NCBI GenBank assembly: GCA_963678275.1
Contig: OY782765.1
Coordinates: forward strand, 1,488,001 to 1,552,000
Direction of reading: 5' to 3'
Source of the DNA: G963677445 sp963678275
GTDB lineage: Bacteria > Bacteroidota > Ignavibacteria > Ignavibacteriales > Melioribacteraceae
Length of the DNA: 64,000 nt
Position numbers and translations under genes: made by a program. This document shows positions 1 to 8,566 of this stretch, piece after piece (position 1 is the stretch's first letter; every line of letters starts with the position of its first letter). Under the pieces are notes generated by a model, which ran no database searches, was not told the DNA's origin, and worked only from the letters and a program-made list of their open reading frames with translations.

Positions 1-97
1 ATGAGAGCGCGATGCCCCACTGGTCCTTCTTTCCGCCGATCATGGCGATCAGAAACGCGGCCATTAATGGTATTATAATAAAATATGGGAGGATCAT
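1..97 (-). CDS. MnhD/MrpD-like antiporter subunit of the hydrogenase operon (5' end only)
   Basis: Only the first 32 codons are in the window. They start at an ATG at 97 behind a clear GGAGG, and the ATG overlaps the stop of the upstream MnhC-like gene by 3 bases. The peptide is a hydrophobic helix (MILPYFIIIPLMAAFLIAMI) followed by GGKKDQ, as at the start of NuoN/MrpD-type proton- or sodium-translocating subunits. The gene order (MnhB-C-then this) matches Mrp antiporter and Mbh hydrogenase operons, where the next subunit is MnhD. The family call rests on position and hydrophobicity, not on diagnostic residues. Confidence 0.7.
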   Translation of the reverse strand, partial: MILPYFIIIPLMAAFLIAMIGGKKDQWGIALS

Positions 98-432
98 CCT
101 GATAACCTCCTTATTTTTGTGATATCAAAAGTGTTGTATTTTTGATAGAGCCTTAGCGCGAGGGCTACAAGCAGGGCGGTAGTTCCAAGCTCAATAACGA
201 TGGAGGTAAGCACCATCGCCTGGGGCAAAGGGTCCACCATAGCGCCGGCTTTGGAACCTTCCGATAATATCGGGTATCCGCCTCCCCTGCTGTAGCCGAA
301 GAGCACCAGCATAAGATTTGCCGCATAACCGATAATTCCTATCGAGAGTATTATTTTTACAAGGTCTCTCTTGGTCAGCAGGCCGTAAAGACCGACTAAA
401 AACAAGAGAAAACAGAGAAGATACAGTGTCAT
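94..432 (-). CDS. MnhC/MrpC-like (NuoK-type) membrane subunit
   Basis: This 112-residue protein has three hydrophobic helices and the usual length of MrpC/MnhC/MbhG. It carries the NuoK-family elements: a first helix, then KIILSIGIIGYAANLMLV, then a polar loop ending DPLPQAMVLTSIVIELG, which is the family signature. In Mrp antiporters and Mbh hydrogenases this subunit forms part of the cation-translocating arm. Its ATG overlaps the MnhB-like stop by 4 bases, and its own stop overlaps the next start, so translation is probably coupled. The DPLPQALVLTAIVI-type motif makes the assignment strong. Confidence 0.9.
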   Translation of the reverse strand: MTLYLLCFLLFLVGLYGLLTKRDLVKIILSIGIIGYAANLMLVLFGYSRGGGYPILSEGSKAGAMVDPLPQAMVLTSIVIELGTTALLVALALRLYQKYNTFDITKIRRLSG

Positions 433-881
433 TTTTCCTCCCCTTTTTTAATGTCAAAACCTGCCATCAGCCAGACTACAAGAAATAGGGACATACCGAC
501 TTTAACGCCTATCAGTATATTAAGCGCCGGCATGGTTCCTCCGCTGAGAAGGCTGAATAAATTCCCTTTTCCGAGGAAATTGGCCAGAAATGAGCCTCCC
601 AGGGCAATCCCCAGCAGGCCTACAATCAGAAAGAGAGTAATGCTTGAGGCTTCAATGTCATGCAGCAGTTTAATATTCAGCCATTTTTTGCTGAAATCCC
701 TGCCGTAAGCGAGCATAACATTCAGGAAAGCGAGTCCGAGTATAACTCCCCCTCCGAAACCTCCACCGGGAGTAAGATGACCGTGAAGAATTATATAAAA
801 TCCATAAAGCAAAATCAGCCACACACTTATCCGGGTAATGGTTTTTACGATTATCGACATTCCATCTTTATTCATTTTCAT
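429..881 (-). CDS. MnhB/MrpB-like membrane subunit
   Basis: This 150-residue integral membrane protein has about four helices. It contains the MnhB signature HGHLTPGGGFGGGVI around residues 33-47. The family is a small subunit of Mrp-type Na+/H+ antiporters and of the Mrp-like module of membrane-bound hydrogenases (MbhF). It overlaps the MbhDE-like gene upstream by 14 bases and the MnhC-like gene downstream by 4. Here it most likely belongs to the ion-pumping arm of the [NiFe] hydrogenase encoded upstream, not to a stand-alone antiporter. The start at 881 gives an extra MKMNKDG; the Met at residue 3 is also possible. Confidence 0.9.
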   Translation of the reverse strand: MKMNKDGMSIIVKTITRISVWLILLYGFYIILHGHLTPGGGFGGGVILGLAFLNVMLAYGRDFSKKWLNIKLLHDIEASSITLFLIVGLLGIALGGSFLANFLGKGNLFSLLSGGTMPALNILIGVKVGMSLFLVVWLMAGFDIKKGEEK

Positions 882-1422
882 CCTCCCCGCTCTTTTTGCT
901 TTTTGATCTAATCCTCAGCACTGTAAAAGCTCCGAGAATGGCGGTAAAGAGCACGGTAACCTCGCCGAGGGTATCGAAAGCCCTGTAATCAAGAAGCACA
1001 GAAGCGACCAGGTTAGCCGCGCCGGTTTCGGCAGCTCCTTTCTCAATATAGTGACCCGCTGTTTTCATCAATGGCTCACCAAATGGAGGGAGAAGTTCAA
1101 ATACTGAAATACTAAAGAAAAAGATTGCTCCCAGGGTAATTATCGCTACCCCGGTGAGCAATTTATTAATGGCGGCGGGCTCTTCATTATGATAATCTTT
1201 TTTAATGAAAGCCCTGACGAGTATGATCAAAGCGAAAATTTCAAAAAGAAATTGTACTATTGCCAGATCGGGCGCCTGAAGGACCAAAAATGCGATTGAT
1301 ACTCCAAGCCCGATAACACCGATAGCAATGATTGAAGATAAAATATCCTTCATTTCGAGGGCCGCAACCGACCCGATAATCATGAAGATAAGAAGAAATA
1401 TTAACCAGTTGTCAACAGGCAT
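868..1422 (-). CDS. MbhD-MbhE fused membrane subunit (DUF4040 + MbhE)
   Basis: This 184-residue membrane protein has an N-terminal half resembling DUF4040/MbhD (three helices with QAPDLAIVQFLFEIFALIILV). Its C-terminal half resembles MbhE (NLVASVLLDYRAFDTLGEVTVLFTA split by helices). In Pyrococcus-type Mbh these are separate small subunits; in MrpA the same segments form the C-terminal extension of the large antiporter subunit. Here they are joined in one polypeptide directly downstream of a NuoL-like protein, so the pair together corresponds to a split MrpA. The DTLGE motif is the strongest family mark. Confidence 0.88.
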   Translation of the reverse strand: MPVDNWLIFLLIFMIIGSVAALEMKDILSSIIAIGVIGLGVSIAFLVLQAPDLAIVQFLFEIFALIILVRAFIKKDYHNEEPAAINKLLTGVAIITLGAIFFFSISVFELLPPFGEPLMKTAGHYIEKGAAETGAANLVASVLLDYRAFDTLGEVTVLFTAILGAFTVLRIRSKSKKSGEDENE

Positions 1423-1440
1423 ATTTGGCTCCGGTCCTTT

Positions 1441-3255
1441 TTATATTATTATTAAAAATATTAGCAATCCAAGCAGAATATAGAGGAGATAGAGCTGAAG
1501 TTGTCCCGGGTGAGCTCCCTGAATTACCCTTGATATCGCGAATGTGGTTTTAGATCCCGCTTCATAAAGATCAAAATATTTTTTCTCCGCCATACTGTAA
1601 ATATATTTCAGCGGATTCATCTGCCTGATCTCATTATAAAAGGAGGTGCCGGCAATTCTGAATTTATCATCGGCTTCCATTCCTCCCAGGTATACATTAT
1701 CATATCTTGTTTTCCTGACAAGCCTGTAAACAAGTATAGCGAGCAGAGCGGTTATCGCCATCATAATAGTAATAACCTTGGGCGCGTACAGACCTGTAAA
1801 ATCGGGAAGAATTATTCCCGCGTCTCCGAGAGCAGGGATTATTGTCAGTCCCAGCGGAAGTTCAAGGGCAAAAATTCCAAATACCACACATAACAGAGCG
1901 AGCATTCCGGTTGATATCCACTGGTTCGCCGGGGCTTCTTTTATCTCATTCCATATCGCGGGCCGTTTTCCGAGGAAAGTGGCGTGGATAAATTTCATGA
2001 AACTGGCGAGAGTAAGAGCGCTGCCGAAAACAGCGAGGATCAGGCAGATCAGAAGCCAGATTTTGTAACCGGTCCCGATAAGGGCTACCTGTTCAATAAG
2101 TCCCTGGTAGATCATCCATTTTGAGAAAAACCCATTAAAAGGTGGAATTCCCGATATAGAGAGAGCGCCTATCAGGGCCATAAGAAATGTAAGCGGCATA
2201 CGGCTTCCGAGTCCGCCGAGATAATCCAGTTCGGCGGTTTTTGTCTGTTTTTCAACCGATCCCATCGCGAGAAAAAGATTTGATTTATATATAGTATGAT
2301 TTATCAGGTGAAATAAACCGCCGGCAAAAGCTATCGGATTAGCCGAACCGACACCCATTATCATATATCCCACCTGGCTGACAGCGTGATAGCCGAGAAG
2401 TTTTTTTCCGTTATGCTGTTCCATCGCCATCATTACCGCTGTGATAACAGTCAGGGTGCCGATTGTTACGACGATCATATTTATTAGAAAATCAAATGTA
2501 AAAAGAGAATTCATCATTCTTGCCAACAGGTATATTCCGAGAAGTTTATCCAGCGAAGCGGGCAGAAACGCGGCGCTTTCGACCGGGGCGTCCCTGGTAA
2601 AATCGGGAACCCATGTGTGGAAAGGAAAACCTCCCGCTTTCGCCAGGGCCGCGATAAGCAATAAAAAGAATGCGACATAACTCGCGGTTGAGACCAGCGG
2701 CAATTGCATAAGACTTATATCCATTGTCGACCGCTGCAGAAGATACCAGATCAGCACAAATCCGAATATCAGCAGAGCGTCGCTGCCTCCAAGAATAATA
2801 AAAGTCTTTTTTGCCGTTCCCGGTGCTTCGTGGGTTTTTCCCAATATGCCATAAAGATAGACAGTCAGACCTGAGAGTCCCCAGAATATCAGGAAAGCGA
2901 TCATATTTTCCGATATCACCACGCCGTTGCAGAAGGCGACAGTGAGGGGATAGAGAGTCATGAAAGGACCTTCAACAGATTTATCCACTCCCTTCAGACA
3001 AAACAGAAATATTATGAAGGAGAGTATCTGAATGAATGTCAGGGCGAATATCGCTATCTTGTCCGCCGCGAAAACTGTGTAGTCAAGAATGTTTATTGAT
3101 CCGGGATTTCCCTGGTAGAGCATATAAACCGGTATAAGCATGAACACCAGTCCGGCGAGATTCAGATACTTCCTTACCGCGACAGGCAGGATTATATTCA
3201 GAATCGTTATCGCGGCCGGAACCAGCAGAAAAATCCATAACAGATTATTTTCCAT
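1441..3255 (-). CDS. NuoL/MrpA-like proton-conducting membrane subunit
   Basis: This 604-residue polytopic protein has about 14-16 hydrophobic helices and the Proton_antipo_M domain. Recognisable elements are the helix with AKAGGFPFHTWVPDFTRDAPVESAAFLPASLDK (broken across residues about 205-240) and HAVSQVGYMIMGVG with the key Lys/His helices after it. The C-terminal 90 residues carry an amphipathic segment and a last helix, like the lateral helix region of NuoL. It lies between the catalytic large subunit and the MbhDE-like protein, as in Mbh/Mbx-type complexes, and should move H+ or Na+ across the membrane. The start overlaps the large-subunit gene by 11 bases. Confidence 0.92.
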   Translation of the reverse strand: MENNLLWIFLLVPAAITILNIILPVAVRKYLNLAGLVFMLIPVYMLYQGNPGSINILDYTVFAADKIAIFALTFIQILSFIIFLFCLKGVDKSVEGPFMTLYPLTVAFCNGVVISENMIAFLIFWGLSGLTVYLYGILGKTHEAPGTAKKTFIILGGSDALLIFGFVLIWYLLQRSTMDISLMQLPLVSTASYVAFFLLLIAALAKAGGFPFHTWVPDFTRDAPVESAAFLPASLDKLLGIYLLARMMNSLFTFDFLINMIVVTIGTLTVITAVMMAMEQHNGKKLLGYHAVSQVGYMIMGVGSANPIAFAGGLFHLINHTIYKSNLFLAMGSVEKQTKTAELDYLGGLGSRMPLTFLMALIGALSISGIPPFNGFFSKWMIYQGLIEQVALIGTGYKIWLLICLILAVFGSALTLASFMKFIHATFLGKRPAIWNEIKEAPANQWISTGMLALLCVVFGIFALELPLGLTIIPALGDAGIILPDFTGLYAPKVITIMMAITALLAILVYRLVRKTRYDNVYLGGMEADDKFRIAGTSFYNEIRQMNPLKYIYSMAEKKYFDLYEAGSKTTFAISRVIQGAHPGQLQLYLLYILLGLLIFLIII

Positions 3256-4432
3256 TTTTTCCTCCCCTTATTCTTTGGGTCTTTTCTCTGGAGAGTTTCA
3301 TCAGATTCAGAGGGCGCGCGGGATCATTAAGATCGACAACCCGCAGCGCGCGTTCGGTGCAGCAGTAACATGGATCGACAGCGGCGAGAGTTATCAGGGC
3401 GTCCGCTATGGGGATTCCTTTGCATGAGGCTTCGAAGGTGGGAATATTAACATAACTGGGAGCTCTCACCTTGTGGCGGACAGGACGGTTGGTGCCATCG
3501 GTTCTTACGTAATGGAATACCTCACCGCGGGGCGCTTCATATCTTCCGCATCCTTCACCTTCACCGATTTCTTTTACATTATTTATAACCGGGCCCGTTA
3601 TGGTTTTAAGCTTGTCAAGACACTGCCTGCAGATTTTCACAGATTCAATTATCTCAAGTACCCTTACGACAAGTTTATCATAAACATCACCGTTTTGGGT
3701 AACAATAACATCAAAATCAACAAGCCCGTAGGCCTCATCTTTTTCTGATGTTCTCACATCTGCCGGAACGCCCGAAGCTCTTGATGTAGGGCCGACCGCG
3801 CAATAATTTACAGCCGCTTCTTTTGTGAGCACTCCCACACCGACAAGCCTTGATTTTAACACCGGATCATCATTAGCGGCTTTTGCTATCATTACCATTT
3901 TTTTCTCTACCATATCGAGGATAGAATGAAGTTCCGGTATTTTGGAGGGATCAACATCCTTATTTACTCCACCAACACGCATCATGCCGTAATGATTTCT
4001 GTTGCCTGAAATAATTTCGAACATCTGCAAAACCGGCTCGCGGTATTTCCAGGCCCACATCCATAATGTGTCGTAGCCTATAAAATGCCCGGCGAGACCA
4101 AGCCAGAGCAGATGACTGTGTATTCTTTCCAGCTCTCCGACGAGGGTTCTGATATACTTGGCCCGGTCAGGTATTTCAACATTATCCACATCCTCAATGG
4201 CATGCACACAGGCCAGCGGATGGGAGGTGGAACATATTCCGCATATTCTTTCCACCAGGTGAATTGACTGGGTAAATGTTCTCGATTCCGATATAAATTC
4301 ATGTCCCCGGTGCATCCAGCCGATATCAAGATCGATATCAACGACCGTTTCGCCGTCAACCTGAAGTGTAAAATACTCAGCTTCTTCAAGCAGCGGATGA
4401 TAGGGACCAACAGGTATTACATTTTTATCCAT
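3245..4432 (-). CDS. Group 4 [NiFe] hydrogenase large (catalytic) subunit, NuoD-like
   Basis: This 395-residue protein is the H2-forming or H2-oxidising subunit. The N-terminal nickel motif L1 is ERICGICSTSH (residues 61-71) and the C-terminal L2 is DPCYCCTER (353-361). All four Ni-ligand cysteines are therefore present, which separates it from complex I NuoD and from Mbx-type relatives with altered motifs. The tail after L2 is short, about 34 residues. It follows the NuoC-like gene with an 8-base overlap and precedes the NuoL-like gene. The intact ligands argue for real hydrogenase chemistry at the cytoplasmic face of a membrane complex that couples ferredoxin or NAD(P)H to proton reduction and ion pumping. 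Confidence 0.95.
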   Translation of the reverse strand: MDKNVIPVGPYHPLLEEAEYFTLQVDGETVVDIDLDIGWMHRGHEFISESRTFTQSIHLVERICGICSTSHPLACVHAIEDVDNVEIPDRAKYIRTLVGELERIHSHLLWLGLAGHFIGYDTLWMWAWKYREPVLQMFEIISGNRNHYGMMRVGGVNKDVDPSKIPELHSILDMVEKKMVMIAKAANDDPVLKSRLVGVGVLTKEAAVNYCAVGPTSRASGVPADVRTSEKDEAYGLVDFDVIVTQNGDVYDKLVVRVLEIIESVKICRQCLDKLKTITGPVINNVKEIGEGEGCGRYEAPRGEVFHYVRTDGTNRPVRHKVRAPSYVNIPTFEASCKGIPIADALITLAAVDPCYCCTERALRVVDLNDPARPLNLMKLSREKTQRIRGGKNGK

Positions 4433-4868
4433 TTTTCACCCCGTTGAATCTTAGCTGATTTTTTCTCTCTTCCTGCCGCGGATGGTCACGGGTTAGCAAT
4501 GGTTCGGGCCGGGGATGATCCCTGAAGGTTATTCCCCAGAATTCCATCATTTCCCGTTCAATCCATTCAGCGCCTTTGACGATTCCGGCGATTGAATTGC
4601 TTACCGGGTTCTTTTTATCCTTCATAACAACGCGCGGACAAAAATAATAGCCGGTTTCATCATGTGAGAAATGATACTGAACCTCTACCCAGCCATATCT
4701 CTCCTGCGCTGTGGCAGTGGAAAGCCTGCACCCGACATCTTCAAAAAGATAGCGGGCTATATCCCTGATGTCATCGGGGTCAACATCAAAATAGAGTCTT
4801 CCTTTTTTGTCAACTATATTATTAAACCTGCCATCCATCTTGCTGAGGAGATCATCTTTTTTACCCAT
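4425..4868 (-). CDS. NuoC-like (30 kDa) hydrogenase subunit
   Basis: This 147-residue soluble subunit of the NuoC/MbhK family links the large and small catalytic subunits. The family end motif is visible as EREMMEFWGITFRDHPRPEP, close to the canonical EREVWDxFGIxFxGHPxxxR. An upstream TTG would add five residues, but the ATG at 4868 has a GGAGG six bases ahead and overlaps the NuoB-like stop by eight bases, so it was preferred. The length is normal for a stand-alone group 4 hydrogenase NuoC homologue. Confidence 0.9.
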   Translation of the reverse strand: MGKKDDLLSKMDGRFNNIVDKKGRLYFDVDPDDIRDIARYLFEDVGCRLSTATAQERYGWVEVQYHFSHDETGYYFCPRVVMKDKKNPVSNSIAGIVKGAEWIEREMMEFWGITFRDHPRPEPLLTRDHPRQEERKNQLRFNGVKNG

Positions 4869-5280
4869 TAAGCACCTCCACAAGTTTGGCTACCCCTTCA
4901 ATCATCGCTTCAGGTTTCGGCGGACATCCGGGTATATAGAGATTAAAAGGAATAACTTCTTCCCTGTTTTCCACAACGTTGTAACTTTCCTTAAAGCAAC
5001 AGCCCGACGCGGGACAGGTGCCCACTCCAACCACAAAAACAGGTTTCGGGGCCTGCTCAAATATTTTTTTAACTTTTGGCGCTACTTTCTGATTTATCAC
5101 ACCTGAAACAAGTATCACATCTGCGTGCCTGACCGAGCCGACAAGTTTAATTCCCAGCCGCTCAAGATCATATTTGGGTGTGAGTAAATCGAGAATTTCA
5201 ATATCACAGTTATTACATGGCGAAGCGCTGACATGAAAAACCCATATCGATCGCGCCAGCCTTTTATTATACCATCCCAT
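4861..5280 (-). CDS. NuoB-like [NiFe] hydrogenase small subunit
   Basis: This 139-residue small subunit holds the proximal [4Fe-4S] cluster next to the NiFe site. The four cysteines are visible in SPCNNCDIE (CxxC), GTCPASGCC and PGCPPKP, as in MbhJ, EchC and NuoB. The length matches the short group 4 hydrogenase form. It sits between the NuoH-like membrane subunit (one-base gap) and the NuoC-like gene (8-base overlap). It should pass electrons between the ferredoxin-type subunit and the large subunit. Confidence 0.95.
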   Translation of the reverse strand: MGWYNKRLARSIWVFHVSASPCNNCDIEILDLLTPKYDLERLGIKLVGSVRHADVILVSGVINQKVAPKVKKIFEQAPKPVFVVGVGTCPASGCCFKESYNVVENREEVIPFNLYIPGCPPKPEAMIEGVAKLVEVLNG

Positions 5281-5281
5281 A

Positions 5282-6208
5282 TTACACTCCCAATATTGAT
5301 AGAATTAATGCCGCAAATGCCAGAGGTGACGCATATTTCCAGAAAAAATTGAGTGATGTATCAATCCTGATTCTGGGATTTGTATTTTTTATTATAATTA
5401 TTAATACCACTATAAGAAGGTACTTGAGAACAGCCCATAATATGCCAATTCCTTCAAGATTAAATCCTCCCCAAAAAAGGGTGATAAGAAGAAATGGAAA
5501 TACGACATACATCATCAGATGATTCAGTTTCCAGAATGCGAGGGGCGGGCCGCTATACTCCATAAAAGGACCTTCCACAATTTCGGTTTCAGCTTCGGGA
5601 ATGTGGAAAGGAGGAAGAGTCATTTTCGCCTGAATGCATAATAAACCGATAATAAAAGCCAATACCCCTGAAACAGAATATAAAAAGGGCGCTTCCGACT
5701 GGGCTGAAATAATTCCGGTCAGTGTAATTGTATAACCTGACTTTATAACAGGAACCAGACAGATAATGATAAACGCCAGTTCATCGGCCAGCAGCAGTTT
5801 TATTTCCCTTCCCGCGCCGACACTTGAATATACATTGCCGGATGCCGAACCGCCGAGTATCACCATTATGGAGTATATCATCAGCAGGTACATAACAACG
5901 AAGAGATCGGCTCCGAAACCGAAGTTAAAAAAGATCGCTGTGCCGACTACGGTCGAAACTGTCGCGAGCATTCCAAAAGCCAGGAAAGGAGCCAGTATGA
6001 ACATTCCCGGCATACCATCTTTTACGATGATAGTCTCTTTACCCATAAGTTTAAAAAAGTCATTAAAATTCTGCAGAAAAGGAGGCCCGACTCTGAATTG
6101 AAACCGCGCCGACACTTTTCTGTCCACCCAGCCGACAACCATGCCGAATACTCCTGTAAAGAGCAGTCCGGGGAAAATCAGCAGGTAAAAAAGATATTCC
6201 CATTTCAT
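5282..6208 (-). CDS. NuoH-like membrane anchor subunit
   Basis: This 308-residue protein has about eight helices and belongs to the respiratory-chain NADH dehydrogenase subunit 1 family (NuoH, MbhM, EchB). Typical elements are the N-terminal WVDRKVSARFQFRVGPP, the acidic loop FHIPEAETEIVEGPFMEYSGPPLAFWKL (in pieces), and a final helix. The conserved Glu/Asp residues of the loop contact the Fe-S arm and the quinone-like cavity in relatives. It overlaps the downstream end of the ferredoxin-like gene by four bases. It joins the peripheral catalytic arm to the ion-pumping arm. Confidence 0.95.
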   Translation of the reverse strand: MKWEYLFYLLIFPGLLFTGVFGMVVGWVDRKVSARFQFRVGPPFLQNFNDFFKLMGKETIIVKDGMPGMFILAPFLAFGMLATVSTVVGTAIFFNFGFGADLFVVMYLLMIYSIMVILGGSASGNVYSSVGAGREIKLLLADELAFIIICLVPVIKSGYTITLTGIISAQSEAPFLYSVSGVLAFIIGLLCIQAKMTLPPFHIPEAETEIVEGPFMEYSGPPLAFWKLNHLMMYVVFPFLLITLFWGGFNLEGIGILWAVLKYLLIVVLIIIIKNTNPRIRIDTSLNFFWKYASPLAFAALILSILGV

Positions 6209-6714
6209 ATCAGTTCCTCCTTTCTTTTCCAGGATGGATTCTTTACTGCCAGGTGATCGCCAATAAGAAATATATTTTTTTCAGGATCTTCAGTAATTTC
6301 ACCGGTCATAAAAAATGTTCCTTCCGGTGAAGTTGCCACGCAGGCGGGAACATATTCCGAATCATCATCAAGTTTTTCAAGGCAAAGATCACATTTGGAG
6401 GTTACATAATTTATTATTTCAGGGAAAATGGTTCCGAAGGGACATGCCAGCACACAGCTCTTACAACCGACACATCTCATGTTATATCTTTTAATCATTC
6501 CGTTATCCTGGTGTTCCAGCGCGTCTTTCGGGCAGGCTGATATACAGAACGCGTCCTCACACTGTCGGCAGTAGGTAGAAAATTCAACCATCTCAAGAAG
6601 GGAAAAAACTCCCTGGTTCCGCCTGTGATAAGTATAACTGCATTCTATTTTTTCAATATCGGCTCCCGAATCGATGAGTGCCGGAACATCAATCATTATT
6701 CTTCTTAGTCCCAT
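6205..6714 (-). CDS. Polyferredoxin-type Fe-S subunit (HycB/NuoI-like)
   Basis: This 169-residue iron-sulfur protein has cysteine groups CRQCEDAFCISACP, CVGCKSCVLACP and CDLC followed by a later Cys in VPACV. This fits three to four [4Fe-4S] clusters, as in HycB- or CooF-type electron carriers. It has more cysteine sets than NuoI/MbhN, so it may collect electrons from the flavoprotein upstream as well as hand them to the NuoB-like subunit. It overlaps both neighbours (4 and 10 bases), so it belongs to the same translation unit. Confidence 0.9.
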   Translation of the reverse strand: MGLRRIMIDVPALIDSGADIEKIECSYTYHRRNQGVFSLLEMVEFSTYCRQCEDAFCISACPKDALEHQDNGMIKRYNMRCVGCKSCVLACPFGTIFPEIINYVTSKCDLCLEKLDDDSEYVPACVATSPEGTFFMTGEITEDPEKNIFLIGDHLAVKNPSWKRKEELI

Positions 6715-7526
6715 ATTCCCTCCTCATCTTTGATATCGGAATATTTGAAAACCGGACCATCTTTGCAAGCGTAATATGAACCCATAGCGCAATGCCTGCA
6801 CTGCCCGAATCCGCAGTACATTTTTTTCTCCATGGAGAGGTAAATATTTTCCTCTTTATAGCCATATTTCAGCAGATCGAATGTTCCGAATTTCATCATC
6901 ACCGGAGGACCGCAGACTACAGCCGGGTTGCCATCCGGTTCCATATTGATCTTTTCAAGCAGCTTGGTTACCAGGCAGACATCCTCGTCCCATTCTTCTC
7001 CATCGGGAACCATATCGACCGCCCTGATAAATTTAACATTAGGATATTTTCTCCATTCAGCCGCCTGATCTTTGTAAATACAGTCCTTTGGCGTTTTTGC
7101 TCCCGCTAAAAATGTAATGCTGTTATATTTTTCAACATCATGGAGCAGAGTAAGAAAGAGAGACCTCAGAGGGGCGAGTCCGCAGCCGCCGCCAAGAATA
7201 AGCAGATCTTTTCCTTCAAAATTTTCCAGCGGATACCTTGAACCATAAGGACCGCGCAAACCGACTTTATCACCAACTTTGCTCTGATGAACATATTGAG
7301 TGACAAAACCGGTTTTCATAATTGTAACATCCATCACCTCATCGGTATAATGTGATGATGAGGGAGTAAACGGACCTTCTCCGATACCGGGAATTGAGAG
7401 CTCGATAAACTGGCCGGTCTGAAATTTAACCGGATGCTCAGGACGCAGCCTTAAAGTTCTTATCAGCGGAGATTCCTGAACAACATCATAAATTTCGGCC
7501 GGGGTAACTTCATAGGGATTGTTCAT
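6705..7526 (-). CDS. FAD/NAD(P)-binding oxidoreductase, sulfhydrogenase gamma (HydG/NfnA)-like
   Basis: This 273-residue protein of the ferredoxin-NADP+ reductase superfamily has an FAD-binding barrel (RTLRLRPE, QFIELSIPG, then RGPYG). The NAD(P)-binding half has LILGGGCGLAPLRSL and CGPPVMM. A C-terminal cysteine cluster (YCGFGQCRHC, then C in YYACKDGPVF) should bind a [2Fe-2S] cluster as in PyrK, NfnA and the gamma subunit of archaeal sulfhydrogenase. In this operon it should oxidise NADH or NADPH, or reduce NAD(P)+, and exchange electrons with the dicluster protein beside it. Such a module is not part of minimal Mbh or Ech complexes. Confidence 0.9.
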   Translation of the reverse strand: MNNPYEVTPAEIYDVVQESPLIRTLRLRPEHPVKFQTGQFIELSIPGIGEGPFTPSSSHYTDEVMDVTIMKTGFVTQYVHQSKVGDKVGLRGPYGSRYPLENFEGKDLLILGGGCGLAPLRSLFLTLLHDVEKYNSITFLAGAKTPKDCIYKDQAAEWRKYPNVKFIRAVDMVPDGEEWDEDVCLVTKLLEKINMEPDGNPAVVCGPPVMMKFGTFDLLKYGYKEENIYLSMEKKMYCGFGQCRHCAMGSYYACKDGPVFKYSDIKDEEGIWD

Positions 7527-8566
7527 GCATTCACTCCTGAAGTAAGTACCGGTTCTTTTTTAAGTTCTGTAATTACCCTTCTCATATCGATATTCGCCGG
7601 GCAGGCGTCAATACATCTGCCGCATCCCGTACAGCCATCGATACCGGGATTTTCTTTCATGTAGACCATCTTGCACAGATACCTGTTACGGAATCTCTGC
7701 GACATTTCAGGTCTCGGAGTTCCGCCCCCTGCCACCCTTGCGTATCCGTTATACTGGCAGGAATCATAACTTCTTACCTTAATAAATGATTCTTCGCTGC
7801 TTTCATCATTTAATATCAGACAGTAGCATGTGGGACAAATATTAGTGCATGCCCCGCAGCCGACACACTTGCCCGATTCCTCTTTCCAGCCCCCCTGATC
7901 GGCTTTAACCAGGGAAAGTTTTTCAGAATCAAAATTATACATCGAATTTTGTTCATCAAGCTTTGCCCTGATTTTTTTTCTTTGTTCTTCCACCAGTCTG
8001 CTCTGTGTTTCACTAATTTCAGAAAGAGTAAATTCTTTCTGAATCAGACTGAGTAATTCTTCACCGGCTTCAGTGCCCGCTGTCAGCATGTAGTGATCAT
8101 CCACCGGAGTAAGATTGATATCAAATCCTTTTGTCGGGAATGGATTTTCATCATGCAGATTACAAAAACAGGCGCTGGTAACATCTGTACAATCGCAACT
8201 GATTATATAGCTGTTCTTTCGCCAGTGATAATATGATGGATCGGTAAAATCTTCATTGATGAGGGCCTTGTCCATCATTTCCAAAGCTTTCAGATCGCAT
8301 GCTTTTATGCCGGCGATTATCCTTTTTTTGTTCTCATATTTTTCGGGAGATAACACCTCCCTGGTTTTATAGAACAAAATTTTTACCGGATCAACCGATC
8401 TGAATCCATCAAGCATATAACCGGATTGTCCGTTCAATACTGTCAGGAATGTCAAATCGGAATTATAAACACTTTTTTCCGGCAAAATAACTTCGGAAAT
8501 GCCGCCAAATCCTTCATCACGACATTTTGCAAAAAATGCAGACAGGTCATCTGCTTTAATAAGCAT
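7523..8566 (-). CDS. 4Fe-4S dicluster electron-transfer protein, sulfhydrogenase beta (HydB)-like
   Basis: This 347-residue protein is first in the operon. The C-terminal third carries CVGCGACTNICPTCYC and CTGCGRCIDACPANIDM, two [4Fe-4S] sites in the arrangement of the sulfhydrogenase beta subunit and similar dicluster proteins. The N-terminal part contains extra cysteines (CDCTDVTSACFC and IKACD), also seen in that family. It overlaps the flavoprotein gene by four bases. The pair resembles the beta/gamma (electron-input) half of archaeal soluble hydrogenases, here placed ahead of a membrane [NiFe] enzyme. Confidence 0.88.
   Translation of the reverse strand: MLIKADDLSAFFAKCRDEGFGGISEVILPEKSVYNSDLTFLTVLNGQSGYMLDGFRSVDPVKILFYKTREVLSPEKYENKKRIIAGIKACDLKALEMMDKALINEDFTDPSYYHWRKNSYIISCDCTDVTSACFCNLHDENPFPTKGFDINLTPVDDHYMLTAGTEAGEELLSLIQKEFTLSEISETQSRLVEEQRKKIRAKLDEQNSMYNFDSEKLSLVKADQGGWKEESGKCVGCGACTNICPTCYCLILNDESSEESFIKVRSYDSCQYNGYARVAGGGTPRPEMSQRFRNRYLCKMVYMKENPGIDGCTGCGRCIDACPANIDMRRVITELKKEPVLTSGVNA

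Noticed and set aside
1..8566. Complex I (NADH:quinone oxidoreductase)
   Set aside because: The large subunit has both Ni-binding CxxC motifs, and MnhB/MnhC/MbhDE-type subunits replace NuoA/J.
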